From the NCBI GenBank assembly GCA_900543485.1, contig UQRM01000010.1:1-64000 (forward strand): DNA of 64,000 nucleotides, given 5' to 3'. The notes under the pieces were generated by a model. That model saw only the letters and a program-made list of their open reading frames with translations, was not told the origin of the DNA and did no database searches. This document shows positions 8,734 to 17,588 of this stretch, piece after piece. The position numbers and the translations under genes were made by a program. The stretch is from an uncultured Eubacterium sp. (GTDB lineage Bacteria > Bacillota > Clostridia > Peptostreptococcales > Anaerovoracaceae). The stretch's first letter is position 1, and each line of letters opens with the position of its first letter.

Positions 8734-9927
8734 ATGATATATCTTGATAACGGAGCTACATCCTTTCCGAAACCGCCTGAGGTGACGGAAGCCATCGTGA
8801 CCGCGGTTACGGATTACTGCGCAAATCCCGGCAGAGCAGGGCATGCCATGGCAGCCAGGACAGCCGAAGGAGTGTTCCGGGCAAGGGATTCCATAGCTGA
8901 GCTTTTTTCCATAGAAGATCCGGCAAGGATAGTATTCACGAAGAACTGCACGGAATCGCTGAATCTGGCTCTCAAAGGGCTGCTGAGGCCGGGAGATCAC
9001 GTGATAACCACGTCTATGGAACACAATTCTGTGATACGGCCGTTGCATCAGCTGAGCTGCAAAGGCGTCAGTTACACGATGGTCGGATGCGATATGCAGG
9101 GACGGCTCCATGTAGATGAGATGAAAAAAGCTATCAGGCCGGAGACGCGGATGATAGTCATGACGGCAGCATCCAATGTGACAGGGACAAAGATGCCACT
9201 GGAGGAAGCGGGCCGTGTAGCGCTGAGGCATGGTCTGATATTTTTGGTAGATGGAGCTCAGGGCGCGGGGCATATGGAGATCGACGTGAAGAAACAACAC
9301 ATAGATGTATTGGCGGTTCCCGGGCATAAAGGATTGCTGGGGCCTCAGGGAACAGGGGCTCTTTATGTGAGGAAGGGACTGAAGCTGCGGCCATTGATGG
9401 AGGGCGGTACGGGGACCCGCTCCAGAGAGCGGGAACAGCCGATGGAGTTTCCTGAAGGATATGAAGCAGGGACTGTAAACAGCCCGGGGATCATCGCTCT
9501 GGGTGAAGGCGCGCGTGTAGTACAGCGCATGGGTATCAGCGCTATAGAAGAGTATGAAAGACACTTGACTGAGCGGCTGGGGAAAGCCCTTGCCGGGGTG
9601 GACGGCGTCAGCATTTATGGGCCGGAAGATGCGGGGGAGAAGACAGCGGTGGTGGCCATCAATATCGATGGGATGGATTGCGAGGAGGTCGCCGATATCC
9701 TCGACAGGAGGTATGGGATCGCGGTGCGGGCCGGGTTCCACTGCAGCGGATGCGCTCACGATACCATAGGGACGGGCGATATAGGCTGTGTCAGGATATG
9801 TCCCGGGATCTACACGACGGAGAATGAGATAGATGCGGCAGTGGCGGCCATAAAGGAGATAAGCTCACAGGCGATGGAGCAAAGCCGCTGTCAGACCGGG
9901 GCGCCGGAGGATAACGTCGGAAGCTGA
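8734..9927 (+). CDS. Class V aminotransferase, cysteine-desulfurase-like
   Basis: The product has 397 residues from ATG 8734, chosen because CGGAGGTG lies upstream and the family N-terminus MIYLDNGATSFPKPPEV begins there; an earlier in-frame ATG at 8575 lies inside the previous gene. It is a fold-type I PLP enzyme, with TTSMEHNSVIRPL, FLVDGAQGAGH and the Lys in VPGHKGLLGPQGTGALYV. The C-terminal FHCSGCAHDTIGT supplies a Cys near the active-site loop position used by cysteine desulfurases or selenocysteine lyases. The likely product is alanine plus enzyme-bound sulfur, for Fe-S or thio-cofactor supply. Proximity to iron-sulfur flavoproteins supports that but does not prove it. Confidence 0.85.
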   Translation: MIYLDNGATSFPKPPEVTEAIVTAVTDYCANPGRAGHAMAARTAEGVFRARDSIAELFSIEDPARIVFTKNCTESLNLALKGLLRPGDHVITTSMEHNSVIRPLHQLSCKGVSYTMVGCDMQGRLHVDEMKKAIRPETRMIVMTAASNVTGTKMPLEEAGRVALRHGLIFLVDGAQGAGHMEIDVKKQHIDVLAVPGHKGLLGPQGTGALYVRKGLKLRPLMEGGTGTRSREREQPMEFPEGYEAGTVNSPGIIALGEGARVVQRMGISAIEEYERHLTERLGKALAGVDGVSIYGPEDAGEKTAVVAINIDGMDCEEVADILDRRYGIAVRAGFHCSGCAHDTIGTGDIGCVRICPGIYTTENEIDAAVAAIKEISSQAMEQSRCQTGAPEDNVGS

Positions 9928-9974
9928 AGGATGCGGGAAAGCGCGGGAAGGAAGTGGTAAATAAGGGGTTCATG

Positions 9975-10004
9975 TTGTGCCGGGCGCTAAAGCCATGATA
10001 TAAT
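9975..10004 (+). promoter_or_regulatory. Putative promoter of the redox gene group
   Basis: TTGTGC at 9975-9980 and a perfect TATAAT at 9999-10004 are 18 bases apart, followed by CAAAGGAGGTG before the start at 10028. Confidence 0.55.
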
Positions 10005-10027
10005 AAAAAATCAAAGGAGGTGCCGCG

Positions 10028-10402
10028 ATGTCTGAGGGACAGGGTGTTTATGAAGGGCGAAAAGGCCAGAAGCGTCTCAGAGCCATAGAAAAGCAGATAG
10101 TCAGCGTGAGGGAGGAATTTGACAACAGATATGCCGACAGCCCTGAGATGAAATATCTCAGCAGCCAGATACAATGGGTAGGAACGGCCGGTCTGATCTT
10201 TATCATGGCTCAGCGAGATGTGAACTTCAAGTGGAACGGACTGATGGATTACGGATTCATCAGACTCTGTAAAAGATGGCTGGAAGAGCATGGGCTGCAG
10301 TCCGTGACATCAGAGGAGACAGCCGATATGATGAGAGATATACTGCCGGAGGAAATGTGCTCGGAGCTGAGCGACGAGCTGGCTGCGCTGGAAATCGTGT
10401 AA
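10028..10402 (+). CDS. Protein of unknown function, 124 residues
   Basis: No family is recognised. The predicted protein is soluble, with a charged helical first third (residues 10-38) and a conserved-looking core GTAGLIFIMAQRDVNFKWNG near residues 52-71. A strong AAAGGAGGTG precedes the ATG, and a TATAAT promoter element lies upstream. It is the first gene of a likely transcript with the Fe-S flavoprotein fusion that starts 24 bases after its stop, so it may be an accessory subunit or regulator of that enzyme. That is context only. Confidence 0.7.
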   Translation: MSEGQGVYEGRKGQKRLRAIEKQIVSVREEFDNRYADSPEMKYLSSQIQWVGTAGLIFIMAQRDVNFKWNGLMDYGFIRLCKRWLEEHGLQSVTSEETADMMRDILPEEMCSELSDELAALEIV

Positions 10403-10426
10403 CAGCGCCTTCATTGGGAGGATGCC

Positions 10427-13246
10427 ATGAGATTTGATTTGACTGTAGATAAAAAGGCTGAAGCGTCGATCGACGATAGGCTGTGTATGAACTGTGGAAA
10501 GTGTGGGGAAATATGTCCGACTGGAGCTATCGACGAGTATCGCAGGACGGTCTGCCGGTTGTTTCCAAGAGGGAGTTGGCGTGGAGCGAGCGCTGCAGTA
10601 GGCGGGGAATCCGCCGTGTCATTCAGGGAAGCCAGAAGAATGGCTGTTGAGACAGGCTGCAGGGAGAGCTGTCCGCTGGGCATCGTCCCTCAGGCGATAG
10701 CATCTCTGGTGAAGTCCGGGGATGTGGAAAGCGCGAGGGAGATGATAGAAGAGAAAAACCCTATGCCGTGGGTCTGTGCGTCGCTCTGTGAAAACCCGTG
10801 CGGCGATCAGTGCGCGCGAGGAAGACTGATAGATGAGCCTCTCAACATGAGAGGGCTGGAGGGGTATGTTCTCAACAGCGTCGGGGAAACAATGCCGAAG
10901 CACGTAAGGCGTTTTGACAGCGAAGTAGCCATCATAGGAGGCGGCCCGGCCGGGTTGGCGGCAGCCTTCCGGCTTTCCGGAGCAGGATACGGTGTAACAG
11001 TGTTCGAAAAGGATGGAAGCCCAGGTGGCGCTCTCAGATGGGGAGTGCCGGATTTCAGGCTCAGCAGAGAAAAGCTGACGGCAGAGACCGGGCGTATCGC
11101 TGCCGCCGGTGTGGAGATAAGATGCGGATATGAGATAGGACGGGATCATACGCTGGAAGATCTTCGCGGCCAGGGATTCGCGGCCTGCCTGATAGCTGTC
11201 GGAGCCTCGGAAGGAATGACACCGCAGATACCTGGTGGAGACGCACAGGGGATATATGACGCGGTGAGGGTGATGCGTCAGATCAACGGCGGTGAGGACG
11301 AAGGAATCCAGCTGGGCGAACGTATCGCGGTCATCGGACGCGGGCGTCTGGTGGTAAATACGGCAAGACTCTTGAGGAGAATGGGGAAAATCGTCACTTG
11401 TGCTGTGGTGGAAAGTGATGATGAGCCGGAAATGAGTGAAGGAAGCTTCCAGGCCATGGTCGGAGAAGGTATAGATCTGAGAACCGGAGCTGTCGCTAAG
11501 CAGATAATAAGCGAAGGCGGCCAAGTCAAGGCGGTGGAACTGGTAAAAGCCGGATATACCATGGACGGCAATGGAATGAGAAAGCTGCAGATAATCAAAG
11601 GAAGCGAGACCAATCTGTTCTGTGATACGGTGATATTTGCTGACGGGCGCAGATGCGCCGCGTCGGAGCTGGGGAACATGGAGACTCATCCGGGAGGCAG
11701 AGTGCGGGTCGATGGGAGATACAGGACTAACAAGGATATGATCTTTGCGTGCGGAGACGCTATCGGCCAGTGTGGGTCGGTAGCGGAGGCGATGGCGTCC
11801 GGAAAAGCTGCCGCTGCGGAGATAGACAGGACCCTCAGAGAAAACTTTTTCCCGAAGAGAAAAACGGCAGTGAAGAACGCTCCGGACAGCGCCATCATAT
11901 ATGCGGAAAATGTAAGGGATATGATCCCTCAGACAGAGGATGCGGTGACGGATGAGGACAGGATAAACGGCACCGTTGATCATACAGAAGATATCATGCC
12001 GTTGCTTCGGGCAGCGGGGATAGGAAAAGAGCTAGAGAGGTTTTCTCAGCTGGATGAGGACGGAAGACCTAAGAGAAAGATAGCGGTCATAGGAGGCGGC
12101 ATCGCGGGGATGACCGCGGCTCTGGATCTGGCCGGAGAGGGGTATGCTCCGACTATATTGGAAAAGGAGCATGCTCTGGGCGGCAGCTATCGGTGGCTGG
12201 CGTCCTGCAAACGTGTGGATAAAGAGCTTCTGGACAGGGAAACGAAAAAGATAAGCGATGCCGGCATCGATGTGGTATATGGAGTTGCGGCAGGAGCCTT
12301 CCCCAACATCAAGGGACTGTTTTCCATGGGATATGAAGCGGTGCTTTTCGCCATCGGTGAGAGCACCGGCAGGAGACCTCCGGTGAAAAATGTCCGTTGC
12401 CGCGGAGTTTTTGAGATAGTCTCGCTGATGGGAAAGCTGCTCGACAATGAACGAGTTGCTGATGTGGGCAAGCAGGTCATCGTCGCCGGATACGATGAGC
12501 TTGCTTTCGATACAGCTAGGCTTTTAAAGCAGTTTTGTCAGCAGGTCACGGTGTTGTCGCCTATGAGCAAGGGTAAGCTGAAAGCAAGCGTGGCGTCTGT
12601 GGCGGCAGCCCTCGATGAAGGTGTCCACCTGGTAACAGGGGCTGAGCCGGTGGAGATAGAAGCTCAGAACGGCAGGCTTACAGGTGTGAAGTGCAGGATA
12701 AAGGAAAAGAACATGATGCTGGATATAACGTGCGATACGCTGGTGCTGGGAGGGACGCAGAGCCCTGACACGGCGGCTGTCGCCGCCGCTAATCCTGATC
12801 TGGATATGGATGACAGAGGTTATATCCAGACAGATGATAAATTGATCACCAGCATCTACGGAGTATTTGCGATAGGCGATTTTGATATGACGTCTGTGGA
12901 AGCGGGTCACGCCGGTGCGGCCGCTGTCAAAACGTTCATGGAATCGGGAGAATTCAGGGCGGTGGGAAAGCTCAGGGAAGCGGAAGCCCCTCTCACCGGC
13001 GCGTCGGTGAAGTATGAGATATTCGAAGGGCGAGGAGCCGCCGGAAACGGACAGATGGAGGTGGGCAGGAGACCTTTGGATAAGTACAGAGCTGAAGCGG
13101 AAGCGTCCAGGTGCATGGAATGCGGTTACTGCGGGGAAACGGCCGGACGTTGTATAGGGTGCGGCGTGTGCGCGGAAGTATGCCCCGTAAGGGCGATCAC
13201 CTTTAAGGCTGTAGCAACGGCGGGAGAAGAGGAGGTTCGGTCATGA
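10427..13246 (+). CDS. Ferredoxin and tandem GltD-like flavoprotein fusion
   Basis: The product has 939 residues, about twice the length of a normal glutamate synthase small subunit. In order: a [4Fe-4S] motif CMNCGKCGEICPTGA at residues 21-35; a GltD-type Fe-S domain with CRESCPLG and CASLCENPCGDQCARG around 70-135; a first dinucleotide fold with IIGGGPAGLAAA near 169; a second with VIGGGIAGMTAAL near 555; and a C-terminal ferredoxin domain with CMECGYC and CIGCGVCAEVCPVRA after residue 890. It should move electrons between NAD(P)H, FAD and ferredoxin-type centres in the cytoplasm. The four-base overlap with the next flavoprotein gene suggests that is the partner. The substrate is unknown. 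Confidence 0.85.
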   Translation: MRFDLTVDKKAEASIDDRLCMNCGKCGEICPTGAIDEYRRTVCRLFPRGSWRGASAAVGGESAVSFREARRMAVETGCRESCPLGIVPQAIASLVKSGDVESAREMIEEKNPMPWVCASLCENPCGDQCARGRLIDEPLNMRGLEGYVLNSVGETMPKHVRRFDSEVAIIGGGPAGLAAAFRLSGAGYGVTVFEKDGSPGGALRWGVPDFRLSREKLTAETGRIAAAGVEIRCGYEIGRDHTLEDLRGQGFAACLIAVGASEGMTPQIPGGDAQGIYDAVRVMRQINGGEDEGIQLGERIAVIGRGRLVVNTARLLRRMGKIVTCAVVESDDEPEMSEGSFQAMVGEGIDLRTGAVAKQIISEGGQVKAVELVKAGYTMDGNGMRKLQIIKGSETNLFCDTVIFADGRRCAASELGNMETHPGGRVRVDGRYRTNKDMIFACGDAIGQCGSVAEAMASGKAAAAEIDRTLRENFFPKRKTAVKNAPDSAIIYAENVRDMIPQTEDAVTDEDRINGTVDHTEDIMPLLRAAGIGKELERFSQLDEDGRPKRKIAVIGGGIAGMTAALDLAGEGYAPTILEKEHALGGSYRWLASCKRVDKELLDRETKKISDAGIDVVYGVAAGAFPNIKGLFSMGYEAVLFAIGESTGRRPPVKNVRCRGVFEIVSLMGKLLDNERVADVGKQVIVAGYDELAFDTARLLKQFCQQVTVLSPMSKGKLKASVASVAAALDEGVHLVTGAEPVEIEAQNGRLTGVKCRIKEKNMMLDITCDTLVLGGTQSPDTAAVAAANPDLDMDDRGYIQTDDKLITSIYGVFAIGDFDMTSVEAGHAGAAAVKTFMESGEFRAVGKLREAEAPLTGASVKYEIFEGRGAAGNGQMEVGRRPLDKYRAEAEASRCMECGYCGETAGRCIGCGVCAEVCPVRAITFKAVATAGEEEVRS

Positions 13247-14421
13247 CGGTTTTTGAGAGAGAAGTTACCATAGTTGGGGCAGGACCTTCCGGAGCGCTGT
13301 GCGCCGCTTATCTGGCCAAAGCCGGAATAGATGTACTGCTGCTGGAAAGAGATATATTTCCACGGGAAAAGGCGTGCGGAGACGTGTTGAGAGAAGGCTT
13401 CGTCAGTCATGTTGAAGCGTTGGGGATAGCCGGAGATCTGGACGCCATGAGTACGTGCGTCAGGAGATTGAAGCTCATCAGTGACGATGGCCATACCACC
13501 ACGATCCCTTTCGAATGCTACTGCGCTCCCAGACGAGATGTGGACAGTCTTCTGGTCGATACGGCCATATCACTGGGGGCTGAAGTGAAGCAGGGCTGTA
13601 CTGTGACTGACGTGCTGACAGAGCAGGGGACAGTCAGAGGTGTGAAGGCCGTATACAGAGGCGAAGAGATATCTGTCAGAAGTAAGCTGACCATAGGCGC
13701 CGACGGAGCGTTTTCGACGCTGGCCGCAGCTGCGGGTGTCGTGAAAGAGGAGGCGGGCAGCATGTGGATAGGCAGACGCGCCTATTTCACGGGCGTCAGG
13801 CTGGACCGGGCGTTGGCGAAGGGCCAGTATGACGCCTATGGTGTCATAGGCTTTTCTTCGCTGTTGGGAACAGGATATTTCTGGATCATCCCCGTGGGAA
13901 AAGAAGGTGTCCGGCATGGGATATGCAATGTTGGGATGCTGATAAATGGAAGAGAGGAATACGAGAGCGTCGACATAGAACGGTGCTTCAGCCGATGGCT
14001 GGAAAGCCGTCCTGAGATGGCCGCCATGTTTGAAGGCGCTTCAATCATCAGCCCGTGGCAGGGAGGAAGGATAAGCGATATGAGCTGCGGAATACATAAA
14101 GCGGGCCATGGATTCATGGTCATCGGCGATGCGGCAGCCCTGATGACCCCACTCTCCCACGACGGACTTTCTCCGGCCGCAGACTCAGCTAAGGCTGCTG
14201 CTGAGGCGGCGACAGATGCGCTGGCTGCAGGTGATTTTTCACAGAACATGCTGATATCGTCATATGGGAAGCATTTCAGAACAAAAGGCGAGAAGGCTCT
14301 TTCTGAGGAAATGAAGGAAAAGCGGCTGCTTATGGAATCTATGCGGGATCCGGGCACTATGAACAGGATCGTGGAACTGTTGGAGTCGGATCAGGTGTTC
14401 AGGAGAAAACATTTGAAATAA
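13243..14421 (+). CDS. Geranylgeranyl-reductase family FAD-dependent oxidoreductase
   Basis: The product has 392 residues. The N-terminal FAD motif VGAGPSGALCAAYLAKAGI is followed by the family signature FPREKACGD near residue 46. The second FAD block GADGAFSTLAAAAG and the C-terminal GFMVIGDAAALMTPLSHDG complete the PHBH-type fold. Family members reduce isoprenoid double bonds or related polyene lipids, often with ferredoxin as donor. Start and upstream stop overlap (ATGA), so it is coupled to the Fe-S flavoprotein at 10427, a plausible electron donor. The substrate, perhaps a quinone or polyprenyl lipid, is not shown by the sequence. Confidence 0.85.
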   Translation: MTVFEREVTIVGAGPSGALCAAYLAKAGIDVLLLERDIFPREKACGDVLREGFVSHVEALGIAGDLDAMSTCVRRLKLISDDGHTTTIPFECYCAPRRDVDSLLVDTAISLGAEVKQGCTVTDVLTEQGTVRGVKAVYRGEEISVRSKLTIGADGAFSTLAAAAGVVKEEAGSMWIGRRAYFTGVRLDRALAKGQYDAYGVIGFSSLLGTGYFWIIPVGKEGVRHGICNVGMLINGREEYESVDIERCFSRWLESRPEMAAMFEGASIISPWQGGRISDMSCGIHKAGHGFMVIGDAAALMTPLSHDGLSPAADSAKAAAEAATDALAAGDFSQNMLISSYGKHFRTKGEKALSEEMKEKRLLMESMRDPGTMNRIVELLESDQVFRRKHLK

Positions 14422-14450
14422 GAGATAGCCGGATGAAGCCGGCACGGGAA

Positions 14451-14508
14451 AATGAGGGGCTGTCGCACAGCTGACCTGATTTGGTCAGCTGTGCGACAGC
14501 CCCTCATT
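14451..14508. repeat. Perfect 26-bp palindromic hairpin element (GGGCTGTC family)
   Basis: Left arm 14451-14476 and right arm 14483-14508 are exact reverse complements with loop TGATTT. There is no U-tract longer than three, so a terminator role after the gene ending at 14421 is possible but not typical. A diverged copy with the same CAGCTGACC-TGATTT-GGTCAGCTG core is at 60247-60295, and a third related hairpin is at 42381-42433. Confidence 0.85.
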
Positions 14509-14581
14509 TCATAGAAAAGAACAGTTTACGTTTGAGATATATGCTGAATGTTTGTGAATGTATTGCAAAATAAAAAACAGA

Positions 14582-14609
14582 TTGACACAATTGGGGGGTG
14601 AGATAATAA
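14582..14609 (+). promoter_or_regulatory. Promoter of the BspA-like gene
   Basis: TTGACA at 14582-14587 and TAATAA at 14604-14609 are 16 bases apart. A second -10-like TATAAT lies at 14637-14642. Both precede the start at 14679 in an AT-rich leader. Confidence 0.6.
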
Positions 14610-14678
14610 AACTGATTACAATTCGTATAAAAATTCTATAATGAATTCTTGTGAGGAGAGAAGAAAGGAAGTAAGACA

Positions 14679-16634
14679 ATGCAAGCAAAACGAAAATTGT
14701 TGACTGCCCTGCTTACACTCTGTATGGTACTCATGCTCGTTCCAACGGCAGCACTGGCGTATGGGGAAGGGCAGCATATGTCAGTAAAGACGGGAGGTTT
14801 TGTAGATGAGGATGAGTGCGGGTGTTTTGAGATTGATGGGATCACATATGCGCCTTTGAGTGAAAGTACAGTTGCGGTTGTAAATCCTAAACAACATCCC
14901 GTAGTTTCTGGAGCCGAATCTCCTTATGACGGGGAAATCATTATTCCTTCAACTGTTACAAGTGACGGTAAAACATATACCGTTACCATGATCTACAACA
15001 ATGCTTTTGACAGGTCGCCTTATGCAGGGGGAACAGTAACAAAAATCACATTGCCGGATACTATAACCGAGATAGGAGATTCAGCATTTCGCAATGCTAC
15101 GCAGCTTGAAGCTCTAAACATTCCGGATAGCGTGACTGCGATCGGTAGTAATGCATTTTCTAATTGTCAGAACCTTAAGGAACTTATGATCCCCGCAGGT
15201 GTGACTGATGGAGTAAAAGAGGCGTTGACCTCTTCTGTCAGCAGCGGTTATCCAAATGCAAAGGATGTTGTTTTTGCCGATGGCTCGCCGTATTCGAATG
15301 AAGATGGGGTACTTTATAAAGGGACAACGCTCGAAGTCCTTCTTGATAAAGAAAAAGATTCTGTTGCTGTTAAACCAGGGACAGAAACAATAGGTGAAAG
15401 TGCATTTCGGAACGCAAGTGTATCGACTGTGACGATGCCGGATAGTGTGACGGAGATTGGTGAGTATGCTTTTTATAGCTCCTCTGTAGTTAATGTTGAT
15501 TTGTCAAAAAATGTTAAGACTATTGGTAAGTCAGTTTTCGCTCGTTCCGATGTTTCAGCTATAGATCTTTCCAATGTAACGACGATTGGTGAGTATGCAT
15601 TTCAGGGATGCGACTCTCTTAATTCCGTTGAACTTTCTTCCGAATTAACATCGATAGGAGAATGGGCTTTTGAAGAAACGTCCATTGAAAAAGTAATTAT
15701 TCCGGGCAATGTAAAAAACATATCAGCTGGAGCTTTTAGCGAAGTAGAAACATTAAGAACGATCATTATCGCAGGCAGTGTTGAAAGTATTGGGGAGTAT
15801 GCTTTTTCTGGATTAGCAAACCGTACTGAGAATACGACAATGATTTTTCTTGGAAACGAACCGCCTGAAATGGATGATAACGCATTCGGATCAGGAGAAA
15901 AACTTGAAGACCTCATAGTAGTTGTTCCTGAAAGCGCCGAAGAAAATTATAAAGAAAACAATGTTTTAGGAAGCTATATTCCTGAAACACCTACTGATGA
16001 TACTCCGGAGTTCAGATTTGCTCTTTCCGTTCCGGAAATAGCCAGTGTAAATAATGGCACGAAGTCAGATATAGAAATGAGCGCTACGATTCCTGTCGGT
16101 GCGGTGCTTAATGCCGTAAGTAGCGATGAAGAAGTGGCTACCGCAAAAATAACTGATGAAGGGAAGCTGCAAGTGACAGGGGTTAGTGAAGGAACAGCTC
16201 ATATCACAGTAACTATGACATTGAGCGGAACAGAGTTGATGAGCGATACAGTTAAGGTTACTATCGAGCATGTACACGACATGGTAAAAACGGAGGCAAA
16301 GGATGCTGATTGTACCAATGAGGGGAATATCGCATACTGGCATTGTGAAAGCTGCGGCAAGTATTTTGCAGATGAAAGTGGTACAAATGAAATAACATTA
16401 GAAAAAACTGTTGTCCCGGTTAAGGAACATAATTATGAAAATGGAATATGTACAGTATGTGGAGATAAAGATCCAAATTATGTTCCTCCTGTAGATCCAC
16501 AGAAGCCGCAGAAAGATACAAATGCTGCAACAGGTGATGACAGCAACATTGCTCTTTTGGCAGGCCTTTTAGCACTTGCGGCAGCCGTAGCGACAGGGAC
16601 TGTTGTTTACGGGAGAAAGAGAAGAGAACAATAG
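14679..16634 (+). CDS. BspA-type leucine-rich-repeat surface protein
   Basis: The product has 651 residues. There is a signal peptide (residues 1-27, ending TAALAYG), then about nine LRR_5 (BspA/TpLRR) repeats between roughly residues 95 and 400 with unit core DSVTEIGEYAF. A bacterial Ig-like domain lies near 445-530 and a Cys-containing module (CTNEG, CESCGKYF, CTVCGD) near 540-600. The C-terminus is anchor-like: TGDD, a hydrophobic span LLAGLLALAAAVATGTVVYG and a basic tail RKRREQ, suggesting sortase-type attachment. LRR_5 proteins mediate adhesion or host interaction. Base composition is clearly more AT-rich than the flanks, a sign of horizontal acquisition. It has its own promoter, and GAAAGGAAG precedes the ATG. 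Confidence 0.85.
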   Translation: MQAKRKLLTALLTLCMVLMLVPTAALAYGEGQHMSVKTGGFVDEDECGCFEIDGITYAPLSESTVAVVNPKQHPVVSGAESPYDGEIIIPSTVTSDGKTYTVTMIYNNAFDRSPYAGGTVTKITLPDTITEIGDSAFRNATQLEALNIPDSVTAIGSNAFSNCQNLKELMIPAGVTDGVKEALTSSVSSGYPNAKDVVFADGSPYSNEDGVLYKGTTLEVLLDKEKDSVAVKPGTETIGESAFRNASVSTVTMPDSVTEIGEYAFYSSSVVNVDLSKNVKTIGKSVFARSDVSAIDLSNVTTIGEYAFQGCDSLNSVELSSELTSIGEWAFEETSIEKVIIPGNVKNISAGAFSEVETLRTIIIAGSVESIGEYAFSGLANRTENTTMIFLGNEPPEMDDNAFGSGEKLEDLIVVVPESAEENYKENNVLGSYIPETPTDDTPEFRFALSVPEIASVNNGTKSDIEMSATIPVGAVLNAVSSDEEVATAKITDEGKLQVTGVSEGTAHITVTMTLSGTELMSDTVKVTIEHVHDMVKTEAKDADCTNEGNIAYWHCESCGKYFADESGTNEITLEKTVVPVKEHNYENGICTVCGDKDPNYVPPVDPQKPQKDTNAATGDDSNIALLAGLLALAAAVATGTVVYGRKRREQ

Positions 16635-17107
16635 TCTGTTGTACTAATTCAAAAGAGAATGCGCTTTTTTGGCTGAATAGTTTTGGGTAATCAAAGTTTC
16701 TTGAGGCCTCTTCCAAAGAAGGCGACAGCAAAGCTCGGTTATCGCTTCATCAGAAATGCCAATAACAGAGGATTTTGCTTATCAATGGGCATAATTCCCG
16801 TTGTATTTCAAGCTCTTGCGATGGCGAAATAATAAAAAGTCAGTTCCAGCATATTGTTTTAGGCATATTTTGGACAGGTGACCGCTGATTTTATGCCAAA
16901 AGGGCGAGTATTTTATTGATTTTAGGCATTTTGCATTGTCTGCGAACATCATTTGACCGTGATTTATGCCTATTGAGCATTGATAACAGACTCATTTTAG
17001 CAATTCTGCCGTGGCAGATCCTTAGGAGCAGTGCGTGCATCGGATGGAATGGATTTTAAAAAGCGCTCTGGGCTGATCCGGTCTTTCCTAAAAGGATTCG
17101 AAGCCTG
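16635..17107. other. Long non-coding gap between convergent genes
   Basis: No gene is supported in these 473 bases. The middle (16757-17002) is phased site array B. A weak AAAAG...CTTTTTT hairpin just after the stop at 16634 may end the BspA-like transcript. A short palindrome CTGCCGTGGCAG lies at 17006-17017, and a terminator-like hairpin begins at 17099. Confidence 0.6.
16757..17002. repeat. Phased array B of alternating TGCC/GGCA sites
   Basis: Sites begin at 16757 (TGCC), 16788 (GGCA), 16862 (GGCA), 16894 (TGCC), 16925 (GGCA), 16967 (TGCC) and a decayed AGCA at 16999. One forward site expected near 16830 is missing. Spacings are 31, 74 (two steps), 32, 31, 42 and 32, matching array A position for position within one or two bases, although intervening DNA does not match. 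This argues for a functional constraint on site spacing. Confidence 0.7.
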
Positions 17108-17131
17108 TCACTTGTGATAGGCTTCGTTTTT
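17099..17131 (+). terminator. Hairpin with T-run overlapping the rlmH 3' end
   Basis: CGAAGCCTGTCAC pairs with GTGATAGGCTTCG (one G-U) and is followed by TTTTT on the + strand. It can stop + strand transcription before it runs into rlmH. The rlmH stop codon is inside the stem. Confidence 0.65.
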
Positions 17132-17587
17132 CATTATCTTGAAAGCGCGGTATATCTGCTCCAGCAGTATGACCCGCATCATCTGATGAGGGAAGGTCAT
17201 GGCTGAGAAGGAAAGCTTCAGGTCAGCTCTGGCGCTGACTTCCCGGGACAGCCCCAGGGATCCGCCGATGACGAAGAGGACGCTGCTCTTTCCGGAGATC
17301 GTCAGCTTTTCCATGTGCTCTGCCAGCTTTTCCGAGGAAAAGGACTTGCCGTTGATTTCCAACGACACCACATAATCGGAAGGGCGTATCTTTTCCAGTA
17401 TGTCCCGGCCTTCAGCTGCCTTGACGGCCTCTTCGTCGGCTGCCGAAGGGTTGGCCCGCAGTGGGCTTTCTCTGATTTCAGTGATGTTGAGGCGGCAGAA
17501 TCGCCCCAATCGCTTGGAGTATTCGTCAATGGCGTCACGCCAGTATTTTTCCTTGAGTTTTCCAACTGCCAGTACGGTTATATTCAC
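17108..17587 (-). CDS. rlmH: 23S rRNA pseudouridine-1915 N3-methyltransferase
   Basis: RlmH is a SPOUT methyltransferase that methylates pseudouridine 1915 of helix 69 in assembled 70S ribosomes using S-adenosylmethionine. The 159 residues match the family length. The N-terminus MNITVLAVGKLKEKYW, the cofactor loop VLFVIGGSLGLSREV and the C-terminal LSFSAMTFPHQMMRVILLEQIYRAF with trailing YHK are the family landmarks. It lies directly downstream of the WalJ-like gene on the same strand with one base between them, an arrangement common in Firmicutes. Confidence 0.97.
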   Translation of the reverse strand: MNITVLAVGKLKEKYWRDAIDEYSKRLGRFCRLNITEIRESPLRANPSAADEEAVKAAEGRDILEKIRPSDYVVSLEINGKSFSSEKLAEHMEKLTISGKSSVLFVIGGSLGLSREVSARADLKLSFSAMTFPHQMMRVILLEQIYRAFKIMKNEAYHK

Positions 17588-17588
17588 A

